Assembly (NCBI RefSeq): GCF_008831285.2
Contig: NC_045147.1
Coordinates: forward strand, 7,532,334 to 7,596,333
Direction: 5' to 3'
Length of the DNA stretch: 64,000 nt
Source: Nymphaea colorata
Lineage: Eukaryota; Streptophyta; Magnoliopsida; Nymphaeales; Nymphaeaceae
Shown here: in pieces, positions 32,956-46,076 of the stretch
How the letters are laid out: each line of letters begins with the position of its first letter
How positions within the stretch are numbered: the first letter of the stretch is position 1
Position numbers and translations under genes: made by a program
The notes under the pieces: generated by a model
Told to the model about the DNA's origin: nothing
Databases searched by the model: none
Seen by the model: the letters and a program-made list of their open reading frames with translations, nothing else

Positions 32956-35900
32956 TTTTCTTCTATTGATATAAAAGATAGTGAAGTAAGTGAAATTACA
33001 AATGATGATGAAAATACTGAACAAATGCAAATACGTTGTAGCAACAATGAACTTCGTCAGCAAATTACTTCAATAATGTGGAATGATTATGTTTCAAGTA
33101 AGATACTCATTCTCTAACATTCTCGTTATATTATATGTAACTGCTTTAATTATACTTGGTTATTTTAATACATTATGGTGATAATCTAATTATTTGTTTG
33201 TTTTTTTAATTTCTGAAATGTAGGAACCAAACGATGATGTCTCTTCTTAAGTATTACATGGTTTTGATGGGAAGAGTAGTGTGTATGACAGAAGACTAGT
33301 TATCTAGCGAGTTGTCATAGTTATTTTTGTGTTTATAGTGGCTCTACTTTAAAATTTTATATACACTTTTGTCTCAATTGTCATTGTATGCCATTAGAAG
33401 AAGGAGAAATGACAATTCTTTAGGAAAAGTCAGGACTTTCTGTAAAGGTCTAAACTATACCCGCTACATTGTGATTATTGTATAAGAATGGCCCATTTGT
33501 CGAACAAGGAGATGAGGTATATACATGAATCTATTGAAAGAGTTGATTTTGCTATAATATTATGGATCGTGTTATCGAATGTATTGATTCACATATAACA
33601 TGTAGTTATGAATTTTATATTTGTGTTTTAATATAACATGTTCAAAAAATAAGATATTCTTGTCATCATATAGCGGAGAGAACAAATATAATAGGCAAAA
33701 ATAATCATAGAAGACACAAACACTAGATAGAACAGACAGTTTGAACAGAACATAAACTAACACCAGACAGGACAAACAGAACTGACCATGGAAGACAAAA
33801 ACATCGGTCAGAACAGAAACAAACGCCAGACATGACTGACATAACAGACGTGTGCGAAACAAACGCCAAACAAGGGGAACGTAGTGTTTTGTTTCTAAAA
33901 TCATCAAACAGTGGACAAAGAACATCATTGTTCATGAGGACATGATAGTAATGTGATGAGCAGAACATTGTGCCTGTCATGTCCTAATGGACAGCAATCA
34001 CACGACCTCTAAGTGCAGGAGTGAGTCAAAGGGAGGAAGGGGCCCACAAATGCAATACGAGTTATAGTGGACATCAAAAGCGCGAGTTCAACATACAGTC
34101 CATTGTGAGTTCTATGCACGAAAGCATAACTTGTGCATGCAAAAGCATGAGTTCCATGTGCAAGCGTACTGGTTATCTGTCCTGCAGGAGTTCTCTACCC
34201 AAGTACATGAGTTCCACATGCTGAGACACAGTGTGATGCATTAAAAGTGTGACCTGTGTATGCCAAAGCATGAGTAATGTGTGTGTTCTATATCACGGGT
34301 TTAAAAGTTTTGTGCATCAAATATGCAAGTTCAAAAAGTTTCAAAAGCTCCAAATTTCAGAAGTTCCATGAGTTCCAAAATACCAAAAAATATAAAGTTT
34401 CTATGTTTCAATGCCCTAATTTTCAAGAATTCAAAAGTTATAGTTCAAAAGTCCCAAAGTTTTAATATTTCTAAAAGTTTCAGAAATTCCGAACCCCCAG
34501 ATTCTAAAAGTTCCATAAGTTCAAAAGGGCTTCAAAGGTTACATGGTTCTAAAGTTCTTTAGGCTTATCATGGTTCAAAAAGCTCAAGAATTGTTCAAAA
34601 GATTTTATGGGCAGCTTAAAAACATTTTGGAAATATATTGGAATTTTTGTGGCAGAAAGAGTGTCAGATGTGAGTTTGGATTTGGATTAGAGGTTCGGTA
34701 TGACCCGAGAAAGATTATTGGATATGGATTTAAGTTTGGATCAGCGCTACAATTTGATAGAAAAGATTGTTGAATGTAGGTTTAGATTGACCAAACGATC
34801 TGATCTTATCTAAAAGGGGTGTTGGATTTAGATTTTAGGTATGGGGCCTTATGGAATTGCATGGATAATCAAATTTATTTGAGAAATTTGGAAAATTTTG
34901 ACCCTTAAAGTTATTCCGTGGGAGGGACATTATTATTTTTGGGGATCTCATCTTTTACAAGATTTCAAGTTAGAAAACAAAACACTTTGAAAATAGGTTT
35001 GGGTTTGTGGATTGGTAGAGCCATGCTTGGCCTATGGAGCATCAGGTCGTTGATTCTTGTATATGATCTCCAGATCATTAAGGATAAGCAAGATTTATTT
35101 TATTCAGAAAAGCCTCTCTACCACCCCTCCATAGCCTTTCCTAAAATCTGAGGAAATAAGCATGCCCGGTGAGGTCCTCCCCCCTATTAGCCGGTTTTAT
35201 AAGAATCCCTTGATCCAAAGAAATTTTAAGATCCGAAAGAGATATTTCAGATGTTAGTCTTGAGATTTACAGACAGATGTACAAAGAAACTATTGAGTGG
35301 GTTTCAAGGTTTTGAGACCTGAACGAGCTAATTATGTCGTCCTAAAGTAGCGGTTAAGTTAAACGAATTCTTCATGGAGCTCCTTGAAGGTCATTTTAGG
35401 GGCTATTTTTTTAACAATTTAAATTCAGTGTGAAAAATTTTTAGAGAGAGATTTTAAAGCACCAGCTTAGAGTTTGAAAAGAATCTGGATTTAATTGTAA
35501 TAGTAATTTGTTAAGCATTTAAGTAACGGTGCTGGGTCAATGCGGCGCTCAAGTTATAAACACCACCAGAATGTGGTCCCCACTCCCGATGTAAGCTACA
35601 ACAAGCCAACCAAGATCACAAATACGGGTGTCTGTGAGGGCTTAAGGGCAAAAACCAAGTCCGCCAAACAGGACCCTAGCTTAATAAATCCCAAATTGAG
35701 ACCTGCTCGATGAAAATTAAGCAACACAGTGCACATAAACATCAACATTTACAACACAGGAAAAGAGAAATCCCAAAAGATTATGGTGCACACACACCAA
35801 CTATCGGAAACTCTACGAGCATTATCAGGAGATGATTAGCCAAGCTAATTATTTTTGTTTATGAAAAATCTATTTTAACTGACTTGCTGAAATTAAATCC

Positions 35901-36529
35901 TAAAAATTTGGCAGTAAAAGACTTACCTAAACTCGACCAGATCTGACATGAATTAGATGTGATCTCTAGAACTGAGCGCCTTTAGACTCCATCTATGATG
36001 CAAATGCAATATGCAATCTATATGTAATAATATATTAGATACATATAATATGTTAAGTGGTAACTACTAACAAACGACACTTGTATGGGTTTACACCATT
36101 GGAATGTGCAGCTCCTCCCACATGTTGTTACCAACAAATAAAGGAAAAAAAATGATAAACTAAAACGTTAGAAAGTTCCTGACACTGGCTAACAAATGAG
36201 AAAATTATTGCTAAATACAAGAATTGTCTTCCCTCATATGAGATGTATCTACCTACCACGACCAGCGAAGGAAGGAACCTTGAAAAGAACTAATTGGACT
36301 GGCCGGATTTCAAGGCTGCATCGTCGGATTCCGGCAGGAGACCAGAAATCAGCCTAATGCATGAATGACATCTTAGCACGGACGTCGCACGATTATATAG
36401 CTGTGACAGGCCAGATATGATGTTCTTGTTGGACAAGTTGGTAAATGAAGATGCGTTAGCAAGGTTAATGTGTGGCTTTGTTGATATGGATTCTGAATCT
36501 AACATGGAGGCTGATGGTAACTAGAAAGG
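32956..36529. other. Unassigned DNA with loose short repeats
   Basis: No gene recognised. About 33,700-33,900 is rich in CAGACA and GAACAGAAC phrases. About 34,320-34,620 is built of degenerate TTCAAAAGTTCC-like units of 11-13 bp. ORFs there (34,277-34,562) reflect the repeat. A third stretch (35,500-35,830) is less AT-rich but unidentified. Confidence 0.4.
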
Positions 36530-37370
36530 GTGGTGGTTGGCTGCAACAGAATCAGTCTGTGTCAGCGAACTGCAAATATAATCTTTACTGGATGGATTAT
36601 GAATTTCAGAAAATTTCTATGGGCAGAACTTTTGGGGTGGTCGATGTGTGTTTACACAGATTTTTGGCATAGAAGAGGCCAATTAATGATGTTGGAGGTG
36701 GTTCTTGCCAATAAAACTGGGCTTACTGTTGTATTAGGGGACTTTAATGCGTTAAAAACAGTCAAAGAGAAATCGGGTAGACCTCCAGCTTTGCAAACAT
36801 GTATGGCATTTAAAACATTCATCCGCACCGCGGAGCTCCAAGAAATTGTGGATCCTATTAATACCTTTAATTACTTGTTCGAGTCATAGTTCCCCTTCTC
36901 TAATTGGTAGTGAAATGGATAGATGCTTTATAAATAAGCATTGGACTGATTGCATCAATAGTTACTATTAGCAAGTGGAAAGAAGAGCTTCTTTAGACCA
37001 TGCTGCAAGTTTATTTTTAGTCAGTTACCCTCAGATAAGCAGAGCTGGCAGAAGTATTTTTAGATATTTCATGCATTGGGAAATGCAAGTCGAGCACAAG
37101 CAAATAACTGAGAGGACTTGGTGGTCACAAGCCATGAGCTGTCCAATCCTTAGGGTTTTATCTAAGCTTCGGAAAGTTAAAGCCTTTCTCAAGCAATGGA
37201 GCAGGTCCTGAGCTACGGGATTGACTGCACAGTTAACAGGTTGCAAGATGAGCTTGCTGATCTCCAAAATAACTATATAGAAAATTCTGTTGAATGAACG
37301 AATAAAGATAAACAGGCTTGTATTAATCGATTGAAAGCTTTAAAGGAGGAAGAGGCGATGTGGAAACTCA
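36530..37370 (+). pseudogene. L1-type LINE endonuclease fragment
   Basis: The frame 36,530-36,889 encodes the end of an apurinic-type endonuclease: VVLGDFNALKTVKEKSGRPP, with the catalytic Asp of GDFNA at 36,740, then a LQEIVDP phrase at the place of the usual GLxDL. A stop follows, and the next pieces (36,900-37,210) contain EMDRCFINKHW and CPILRVLSKLRKVKAFLKQW, which match the linker region between endonuclease and reverse transcriptase of plant L1 elements. KALKEEEAMWK near 37,330 is the usual next block. The reverse transcriptase itself is absent, and the frames are broken, so it is a dead internal fragment. Confidence 0.75.
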
Positions 37371-37481
37371 TGGGTTTTTGCATCGAAACCCCTATGATTT
37401 CGTTATAAGGCAGTTGAAAACACGCACCAATTATAAATTACCTAAGACAACTATGGTAATGAGTATGGGTCGATCCACCGG

Positions 37482-37589
37482 GGAACGGGGTTTAGAAATT
37501 TGATTTCCACATAAAACTTATCTTTATTAATTGAGGGAACGGGCTTTAGAAATTTGATTTCCACATAAAACTTAACTTTATTAATTGAA
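37482..37589 (+). repeat. 54-bp tandem duplication
   Basis: GGAACGGGGTTTAGAAATTT at 37,482 repeats as GGAACGGGCTTTAGAAATTT at 37,536, with the following TGATTTCCACATAAAACTTA and TTATTAATTGA also repeated. Confidence 0.9.
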
Positions 37590-38805
37590 CTAATAAGTGT
37601 TCAAAAAAGTATACTCAAGTGTCACACAAAGAATATTCAATCAATCCAAACAAAAGAAAACGAAATAGCCTAGACTGGAGAAAAGCTCCTAAAACCAGAG
37701 CTCGAGGACTCCACTCCAGTGCTCAGTCGTGCAGCATTTGACTTGAAAAACCAAAGAAAGGTGTAAATCACGAGCAATGAAAAACACGAAACAAATTTAG
37801 CATATTATTTAAAAATCAGCTAGAACTAAATAGACGAACTAAGAGACACTCTAGAATTCACGTCACCGCACCTGCCCTAATAAACAAAAGAAAACACACA
37901 GTATTCAAACCAGTGGGCAAAATGATCCTAAAAGCTATTCCAAATGTGATCTAACTTTCATGAGAATCTCTAAACATGCCGATCAAACAACATTTAATTA
38001 AATTTTGGCTTAAAAGTCATTCCTTTTCTCAGTCAAAAATCGTTTTGCTAACGACCCCTATTTTATGCTTTTGACGAAATTTTTTACCATATGTCTGGCC
38101 ATTAATGTAAGAAGCATACTATAGAGTATGGACCCAATTACTACTAGATAACTAATAAAATAAAAAATGATCATTTTTAACATTAATTTTAAACATGAAA
38201 AGTAATATAACGCACAGTACTAACATGATACAATACAAATTTTAGACTCGCCCGAACCAACCTATAACTAACAATAACCCATATCTAACAATAGCTAGTG
38301 CATCCTAATATGTATGAAAGGCAATTCATATTCAGTAAGCATGCATGGTGCATGATGGCTGCCATGTGTGTATGCATGAATTAAACTGCAATCAAATTTG
38401 ATATATCTAAACTAAAATGCACGCAAATGATATGGAGTCCTATCTAATATAAGCATGTACTATACTATAAGATATAACTATAAGATTTTTCAACTAAACC
38501 AGATTTTAGTTTATATATATATATATATATATATATTAACTCCATGTAGGATGTCCAGCTGGATGGAGGGTTCAAGGGGATGCTAATCGGCCACTAGGTT
38601 TCTTATCTAAAACCAAATGAAATTTAAATAAAATACACATGGAATTATCTAAAATGAAAAATTAATTGACTAACAAAAAATAGTTTATTGATATTTAATT
38701 TTTCCTAACTAACATTACCCACGAAGGATTCCAACTCAAGCATATATAAGGAGAGATCCTTGTACACACACAAGGAAAGAAAGCTTCTCATACAAAATGA
38801 GAAAG
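37590..38805. other. Gene-free stretch
   Basis: AT-rich DNA with a TA microsatellite at 38,511-38,537. No coding evidence. Confidence 0.5.
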
Positions 38806-39990
38806 TGTAGACAGCACAAATTTTTACACGTCAAAGTGACCATTTTACACTTCACAAATAGGACTTGTAACTGATTTTTCTAAAAGAATTTCAAATATAA
38901 GGGCTGTGAAGTGCACCAAATCAAGTTATATGCTCTAGGCATCAGACACAATGACCAAAATCACCTAGATTGTCGCCACCTAGAAAAATAACTCTTTTGC
39001 CCCTGACCACCCCATTTTGTCCTATTTTCCTACAATTTTCCAAAACAATCATGAAAATCCTTTAAATTGTCTCACTCAAGTTCAATTGTCATTATTTTCA
39101 TCTCTACAAGTCATCATTAATCCTCAAAAACAAGTTTAACATCTTACATTTGGTTAGGAATGGTCCAGAAATGACACATGCAAACCTAATCAGACCCATG
39201 ATAGGTTCTCTCCAGTATCAACTAGGTATTTTTTGCTTCATTACCCACTTTCAAGATCGAATTGCAGTATTAGAGCAATCATTTATAGGAAATGGTGTCA
39301 CATTTCTCCATTTTTGCATGTTTGATCATCATTTCTACCCGATTCAAGCGGGTCAACACAAATTTGAAATCCAAGGTGAAATACAACGTATAAAAGAATG
39401 AGTATTTATATGCTCAAGAACAATGAATTTGACTATTCCTACCTTCAGATCAAACAATTCTATTTTAGATTGAGCACAATTGTAATTTTCCAATCATTCC
39501 TAGAGTGTCAATGTCCAGACATTGTCACTAACAACTTCTGAACTAATTTTTAAGAGATTTGGACTGCAAATTTTTAATTTGAGCACACATATGGATTCAC
39601 TATCACTCGAATGGTATATCATTTTGTTTAGCCCTTATAGACAAGCCTACAATCCTCATTTTTTCCATTTTATCCTTGACATCTTCATTTATAAGGTCGA
39701 TTTCAGCTTTATCAAATTTGAAAAATGTCATTTTTCAAAGGCAAATTGAAGAATTTTTCAGTCAATCTTGGCATGCCCTCTAAATTGAACCGAGTTCATG
39801 TTCCCATACTGCCTACCCAAACTCATATTGCCATGTTTTGTGCCAAGAGCAAAAATGTCATTTCTATGTACATGCATTATTGTATAAACTTAAGTTTAGA
39901 GTTACCTGAACCTAGCTTAGAATATTCATGCACTAGACTTGAACCCAATAAAGCTCAAGCTTGAGCCTACTTAGAATTGAGCTCAACTAG
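38806..39990 (+). repeat. Tat-family LTR fragment (5' part)
   Basis: Starts TGTAGACAGCACAAATTTTT. The following 250 bases track the LTR at 8359: both have a phrase like CCAAATCA/CCAAACAT, then TTGTCGCCACCTAGAAAA/TTGTTGCCAGCCAAGAAAA, then CTCTTTTGCCCCTGA/CATTTTGCCCCTAAA. It stops near 39,990, where the sequence changes to another repeat. No polypurine tract of the other LTRs' type precedes it. Confidence 0.55.
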
Positions 39991-39999
39991 GTTTGAACT

Positions 40000-41710
40000 G
40001 CGGTGTGAGATAATGAGTGTCAGTTAATAGAGAAATGAGATAACGACCATTTAAAAATGGTAAGAACCGTCGGCCTATAGTATGAGATAATGAATGTCTG
40101 TTAATGGTGTGAGATAACTATATAAAATTGATAAGCACAATCTACCACTGTTTTGAGATAACGAGTTTGTTAACTGTAATAACAAGTTTATCAGACGCAA
40201 AATACATTATTCTTGTAATTGCTTTTTGTTTAATTCTTCACGTTATTGGATGTGAAAATATATTGTTCATGTCATTGCTTTCTATTTATTCTTTTTCAAG
40301 TGTTTTCTAGTTGCAGTCTCTGATGTCACTTAGTTCACAAAGTCATCACATACAACTTGTATATGAACAAGAAAACAACATCATGAATGAAATATGAGAC
40401 ATTTATCTATTATATACATAATCAAAAGTACGTTTGTTGTCATTGTTGATTACTTTCATGTATTTGATGATAACACACTACAATTGTATCCATTGTTTTA
40501 GCATGGTGCTTCCTTATTATGAAAAAGTGCCACTGAGCCATGTTGAACATACACTCACTCTGTAAGAGTTCCTTCACGAACGCCAAATCAAGATGTACTG
40601 GTCTATGTATTTTCATTATATTTTAGTATAAGCAAGAAGTTTGTTGCATGTAGAGAATGTATAGTACTCAATGATGGCACTCTTGCCACAACATAGGAAG
40701 CATGACGTACAATAGAGGATGCCAGACATTTAGATGAAATGTGCTAGATTGAGGCGAGAATGTCCGACGCATTTATTGGTAATTAGTTGAGTACAGACCA
40801 CTTCAAATGAGCTCAACATATTAGGGTCAACAAGCATCTTTCTAGAATGCATTTAACCAAAGCGAATGAAAATCACTTGGAAACATGTTTGTTGTAGCTA
40901 TAAAACATTAATTGGGAATAGACATGTATAGGCTTGTTTAAGAAATAGCAAAAATTGTCGTATCGCTCGTAAAGATGCTTGTTTATACCCCTTTAGTTAT
41001 ATGCTTGTAAAGTATCATTCGTTATTGCATTATTTGATATGATTTTGCTTATCTCCTACTCTATATATGCATCGTTATTACATACATATTCTCTTTATCT
41101 CCTACTCTATATATGCATCGATATGTCACATTTCATTATATTCGCTTTTGCTTATCTCCTACTCTATATATGCATTGATCCATTCCGGTTCACTTTTGTC
41201 ATTCTCTCATATCCCTTTCATTATCTGACAATCTATAGATGTGTTGTTATCTTATACCCTTTCTGTTATCTTAAATCTGCCCTTCCTAATTCATTATCTC
41301 ATATATCTTTGTTTATCTTACAATCTGTGGATGCATAGTTATCTTATACCCCTTTCATTATCTTAGCGACATTATTTAGTCTTGCTCGTTTCATTATATG
41401 ATAACCTTTTGTTATCTGAGACGTTATAAACATGTAATTAACTTATACCCCTTATGTTATCTTACATGCGCTATTTGGTCTGACCTATGCGATTATCTTA
41501 TGCCATTTTGTTATCTTAGGCACATTATTTGGTCGCGCCTGTTTTGTTTATCTTATACGTGTTATTTGGTCATGCACATTTTGTTGTATCATACACTTTC
41601 CTTAGACGTGTTATTTGGTCTGACCCTTTTTGTTTTTTCATATGTTTTTGTTATCTTAGATGTGTTATTTGGTCTTACCCCATTAATAGACACTTGTTAA
41701 CTCAAAGAAG
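40000..41710. repeat. Degenerate tandem repeats rich in GTTATCTTA
   Basis: From 40,000 to 40,200 the phrase GAGATAAC/GAGATAATGA recurs. About 41,045-41,190 has three copies of CTCCTACTCTATATATGCAT. About 41,220-41,700 has many copies of a GTTATCTTAxAxGxGTTATTTGGTC-like unit at about 60 bases. ORFs there (41,039-41,720) are made by the repeat. Confidence 0.65.
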
Positions 41711-42893
41711 CCTTCAATAATGCCTGTTAATGTATGACATTATCAATTTCACTGAAGCAGTCAATGATGGTTGTTAATTTATGACAATCATTTAAGTTGT
41801 AGCAGCTGATAACTAACATAATAGCATACACTTGAAATGTATGTTTATTGTCCCATACATGACTAACATATTACCCACTGTGTTGGACGTCGTTGTGAAA
41901 GCTGGCCACAATTGAGAAGGACCAACTGAATCGATATAGTTCTATAACAATTAAACAATTTTGATCCTCAGAATGTACTTACAATTATAACATATAATTA
42001 GGAAGAATATAAAAATTTATGAGGGGTTTTGTAATACTACCGTGATCATATGAATCTTGCATATATATGGATGACATAGAAGCCTCAACTACACCGTTTT
42101 TAAACGTAACATACTCATCTCTTTCTTGAGGATTATTTTCTTGCATGTTTTTTCTTCTCTTGCCTTATTTTTCTACTGCACTTTTTGTCCTACGTGGACT
42201 TCTACCAGATAACGGCTTCCTCTTCAAACCATTAAATGGTTGTATCATGTTACCATATTTTACAACATTGATCTTGAACTTATCAAATATGATATTCATA
42301 CCAGAATCTTGGTTTGTAGTTGATGGATTTCCACATCAAGCTTGCTGTGGCTGTATCAACTAATTAGGATTTCAGCTTCTAGTAGCTATTCGTTGTTGTA
42401 TTGTACTTTTCCTAAATGTTCAAATTTCCTGTAGAAATGATCCGAAATTTGATTATATGACTATATTGAAAGTTTTCTTTGATGCCCACTATAGCTTGAC
42501 GTGCTTTTCCAAATTCCAGTTGTGAGAAGCATAGCATGCTGGTTTGCTTCTTCTCTGAACATGGTCTCTTGCAACTGAAGCGAAGGAGCTTGGTTTCTCC
42601 TGCACCTTCCCGATTTCAATGATAAGATCGACTGTTAACAATCAGCTCACAATGGAGAAAGTTCTGAAGGACAAGAAGAAAGTTCTGACTTCTGAGGGGG
42701 CAATCTGGGCTCTTCCATTCTTTCTTGTTAGGATGTTAGTCTTATAGACATCCTCCAGGAATAAACTTCTGAAAGTTAAGGCAGCATGATGTATTGGGAC
42801 CTGCATTTTACCATGCCTTTGGGACACACATTTTCTGTAGTCTGTTGATTAAATGCTTTATTTATGTGGTCTCTTATAATTTATACTGTTGCT
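41711..42893. other. Unassigned stretch
   Basis: No gene recognised. On the minus strand, about 42,100-42,290, one frame reads FDKFKINVVKYGN and RKPLSGRSPRRTKSAVEK and looks protein-like, but it has a stop and no family could be named. Confidence 0.3.
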
Positions 42894-43033
42894 AATATTA
42901 CGTGTTGGGAGGCTGGAATGTGAATTGTCATGTGCAAAATCATAATATTACGTGTTGGGAGGCTGGAATGTGAATTGTCATGTGCAAAATCATAATATTA
43001 CATGTTGGGAGGCAGGAATGTGAATTGTCATGC
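42894..43033 (+). repeat. 50-bp tandem repeat, nearly three copies
   Basis: AATATTACGTGTTGGGAGGC starts at 42,894 and 42,944; a third start at 42,994 has two changes (CATGTTGGGAGGCAGG). The last copy is cut after about 40 bases. Confidence 0.92.
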
Positions 43034-43439
43034 ATGTGATTGAGAATGAGGTTCTTCTGCTTTGCCTATTTCTGTAAGTGCATTGCTGGGTTATACAGAC
43101 TCATCTGGGACAATTCTTATTCGAAGGTCTTCAAGAAGGTACCCTGTCAGTTCATTAGCTATACATGCCTTCTTAAAGATGGTATTCTTATTCATGATAT
43201 TCTAATTTTCTAAATGCCCATGATCTGTGTTCTTTGTTCCTTTTTTTTTTTTTAAGTCGGTGCAATATAAAGTCGATGCTATACCACATAATTCTCAGTT
43301 CCTAGCTGCCGAGGTTTATCACTGATTATTTGTAATAGCAGCTACATTTTACAGCACTTCTGGCATTTCTGAAATTATGTGAGCACACCAAATTGTTATT
43401 ACATTGGCATATTGCTAATTCCTAATTTTATGTTCATAA

Positions 43440-43690
43440 TAGTAAGGGTAATCTACATTTATTGACATAAATTATGTTAAACAAGTTAACGAGTTAAATT
43501 ACGCCTAAACGAGTTAAATGAGTTAAATGAGACTTAACGCTAAACAAGTAAACACCTAAACTAAACGAGTTAAACGAGTCGAGCTCGAGCTCGACTATGT
43601 ATAGTCGAGTCGAGCTCGAGCTCGTGTTAGGGAACTCGACTCGAGTTCGAGTTCGATCTCGGGCTCGACTCGACTCGTGTGCAGCCCTAG
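43440..43690 (-). mobile_element. hAT-like non-autonomous element end rich in CTCGAG
   Basis: On the minus strand it begins CTAGGGCTGCACACGAGTCG and runs through repeated GAGCTCGAGCTCGA and CGTTTAACTCGTTTA phrases. This is typical of the ends of a widespread plant hAT-related MITE group. The opposite end and target duplication were not found. The terminus matches the fragment at 17,380-17,418. Confidence 0.45.
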
Positions 43691-45861
43691 GAGTTTGTCC
43701 TCTAGCATCTAGATCTTCCCTCAATTTCAACTTGGAACCCACACTCCACTTTGAAGTTTGAACACATTTTCAAACAATGATCCATTGTGATCAAGTCCAA
43801 TTGAATTTCGGTTTTCACCATTTACCGCAAACCTTGTCTCTTTCCATGTGAACGCAGTTTTTTGCTTCAAGACAAAATCAACCCAGCTGCAAAGCTTGAA
43901 ACTACAGAGTAGTTTTTGCCAACTTCAGAGGGCATAGGAAGCGATGTGCACGTGGATAGGCGTGAACCTACGTATGTGTGCCTGAACCTGCACCTCGTTG
44001 AAGCCATAGAGAGGCATTTTGAATGGATCAGGGTTGCTTCAAGCATTTCTTCGTGTAAGGTCTACAAACAACTCATGGACTCCACAAGCTCTCCTCGGCA
44101 AGGTTGCTTTGTTGTGAAGAGGGTTATGCTGTGCGGCTTTGCCGTTGATAACTTAACATCGATACCCGAGCTTTCCTAGGCGATGACAGGTAACCCTATC
44201 ACTGCATCAACTGCACCTTGCAAACCTGCCAAAATACACAGTTCATTGCATTCATGAGGTCAAATTTTATAATTTTCAAGTGCAATCTCACTCACATTTA
44301 GTATGTAACTATATAATTCTTAGAGTAAGTCCACCAGTCTTGGCCACGCAAATTACTTACTTCTATACCTTGGCTAAGGCACACTTTCCTAGGCGATGAC
44401 AGGCAACTCTACCCCAAGGCAGGCCCGCATGATAATAACAAAGGCCTCCGTAGTCCGGGTTCATCTTAGTCTCAACTGTTTGACTTGCTAGTCGACGTTC
44501 ACGACAAATACCTCTACTCCACTTATGGTATTTCATGCTTGACAAATGAGGTCCTATTAGCTCTGGCCAGTAGCATTTGCTTCTCTAATGCCGCATCGGG
44601 TGGTGGTAAGCCAGGTCACCATTGAAAGTGGCATTTTCTTTCACGTGCCACAAAAGGTGGCAGTGGGCTATTAGCTGCCAATGAGAGGCACATATTCGCT
44701 GGCTGTAAGCCCTCTGGACCTAAGGGATTTCTAAAATCTCGCAACTTAAAGCTATTGTTTCTATAAACAACATCCTCACCATGTAAGGGGTCCCGTCGCT
44801 TCCTCACTTGTTTGAGAACAATATTTTTTGACCTGGGCAATAGAGGGAGCCTCATTGTCTTGTACAAGCAACCAGGAAAATCAACACCGTATGCAATATA
44901 GAAAAAAAAACCTCACCACATTACCACTAGAAAAGCCTTGATCATGCTAAGTGGAAACTGTTATTCCCTAGGTTAGATAGAAACGCCCAGTAGCCCAAAG
45001 TTATTGGTTGTCTTCAGTCTAGCATTGTCGCACTAATGATAGCCTACTCCCTCAAATGGGCAAGATGAAAAAATGATTGTGAAACCTAAGCGTTTGAGAG
45101 CATGCATGAAAAAGAGCAGACCTATCCTTCTAATCTGACCTTTGAACGAAGGTGGTTGGGATGGTGGGTCCTATTTGCAGAACCCACCAAATAGAATCGT
45201 GGCAAGGAGGGAGACACTCAAGAATTGGGTTGAAATTCAAGGGGGTCGAGAATGTATCTCTTTCGTCTTGTCTAATCGTCATTATGATGAGCCATATTTT
45301 TTAGGTATAGAAAGATACCAACATAAACCTTTTACTTCTAAAGTCACATGTAACTCAAATTCGGGAAGAAGCACCGGTGTTTCGCCTGTACCCAAGTTAA
45401 CGGAAATGGTTCAGCCCCACAAGAATCGAAATTCATACTCTTTTTTTATTGAATTACTACGAAAAGTAAGAAAGTTTACGGTTGTGTCTATTACAAATGT
45501 ACATATCTTAGCCACTTATAGGAACCATTGTCTGATCCTCTCTTTGTTTTAGGCCTGTCTGTGGAAGAGGAGTGGAGTGGAGAAAAGACCATCGGGTCCC
45601 AAGATCACCTTGATTGCATAAACAACAAACTTTGTAGGATAACATGTGCTAGTGTTTCTCCCGACACAACCGCAAGATATGGAACCCCACTATGATAATT
45701 ATCTACCTGAAGAATAGGAGGAATTATCTCTCATATATTAACAAAAACAATTCCAACTAATTTGAGACTAGAAAAGGAGAGAAGAGAAAAGGCAGCAAAA
45801 AGGCTTCTTTGATGTTACTAAAGATGAAAAAAAAAAAACAGATTGAAATATCAAATTTCAA
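43691..45861. other. Unassigned stretch downstream of the rhomboid gene
   Basis: Two frames look somewhat protein-like: 43,916-44,179 plus (LHLVEAIERHFEWIRVASS) and 45,142-45,552 plus (LKNWVEIQGGRECISFVLS). Neither was recognised and neither has a supported start or splice sites. The phrase CCTAGGCGATGACAGG occurs twice (about 44,176 and 44,390). An organelle origin for part of it is possible but unproven. Confidence 0.3.
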
Positions 45862-45984
45862 CTATGATTTGAAAAAATAGTGCATGCAGCGCTTGTCAAC
45901 AAGAACTTGCCTTCCATCAATACGAGTATATTGACATGTCCATGCAGGGCCCACAAACCACGAGACTGCAACACGTCCAAGCAA
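45862..45984 (-). pseudogene. Diverged duplicate of the rhomboid last exon
   Basis: On the minus strand, after a pyrimidine-rich acceptor (CTTCCTTTTCTTAG), an open 123-base stretch encodes 40 residues and a stop. Compared with the last exon of the rhomboid gene (46,077-46,208) it has no indel over this length, 25 base differences by eye and 27 of 40 identical residues, including VSWxVGPAWT and DGRQV. The stop is at the same place. It lacks the first three codons (LGG) of the true exon. Spliced from exon 9 it would stay in frame, so it could be an alternative terminal exon; it could also be a relic of a tandem duplication of about 215 bp. Confidence 0.65.
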
Positions 45985-46076
45985 CTAAGAAAAGGAAGAG
46001 GAAAACAAGGCAGTAGAACAGGCATCTATCTCAAATTTATAAACATGAAAATACCATATTGAAATGTCAAATTCAT

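Noticed and set aside
33572-33980. Val/Leu/Cys-rich minus-strand ORFs of 118 and 85 codons
   Set aside because: They are the reverse reading of a CAGACA/GAACAG repeat-rich stretch; not genes.
41039-41720. ORFs of 99 and 100 codons rich in Tyr, Leu and Ile
   Set aside because: They follow the degenerate GTTATCTTA repeat and have no other support.
43550-43640. CTCGAG-rich block as a regulatory cluster
   Set aside because: Its terminus and composition fit a hAT-related MITE end better.
45142-45552. 136-codon plus-strand ORF with protein-like stretches, suspected organelle insertion
   Set aside because: I could not match it to any plastid or mitochondrial gene from memory; a nucleotide search against organelle genomes would decide.
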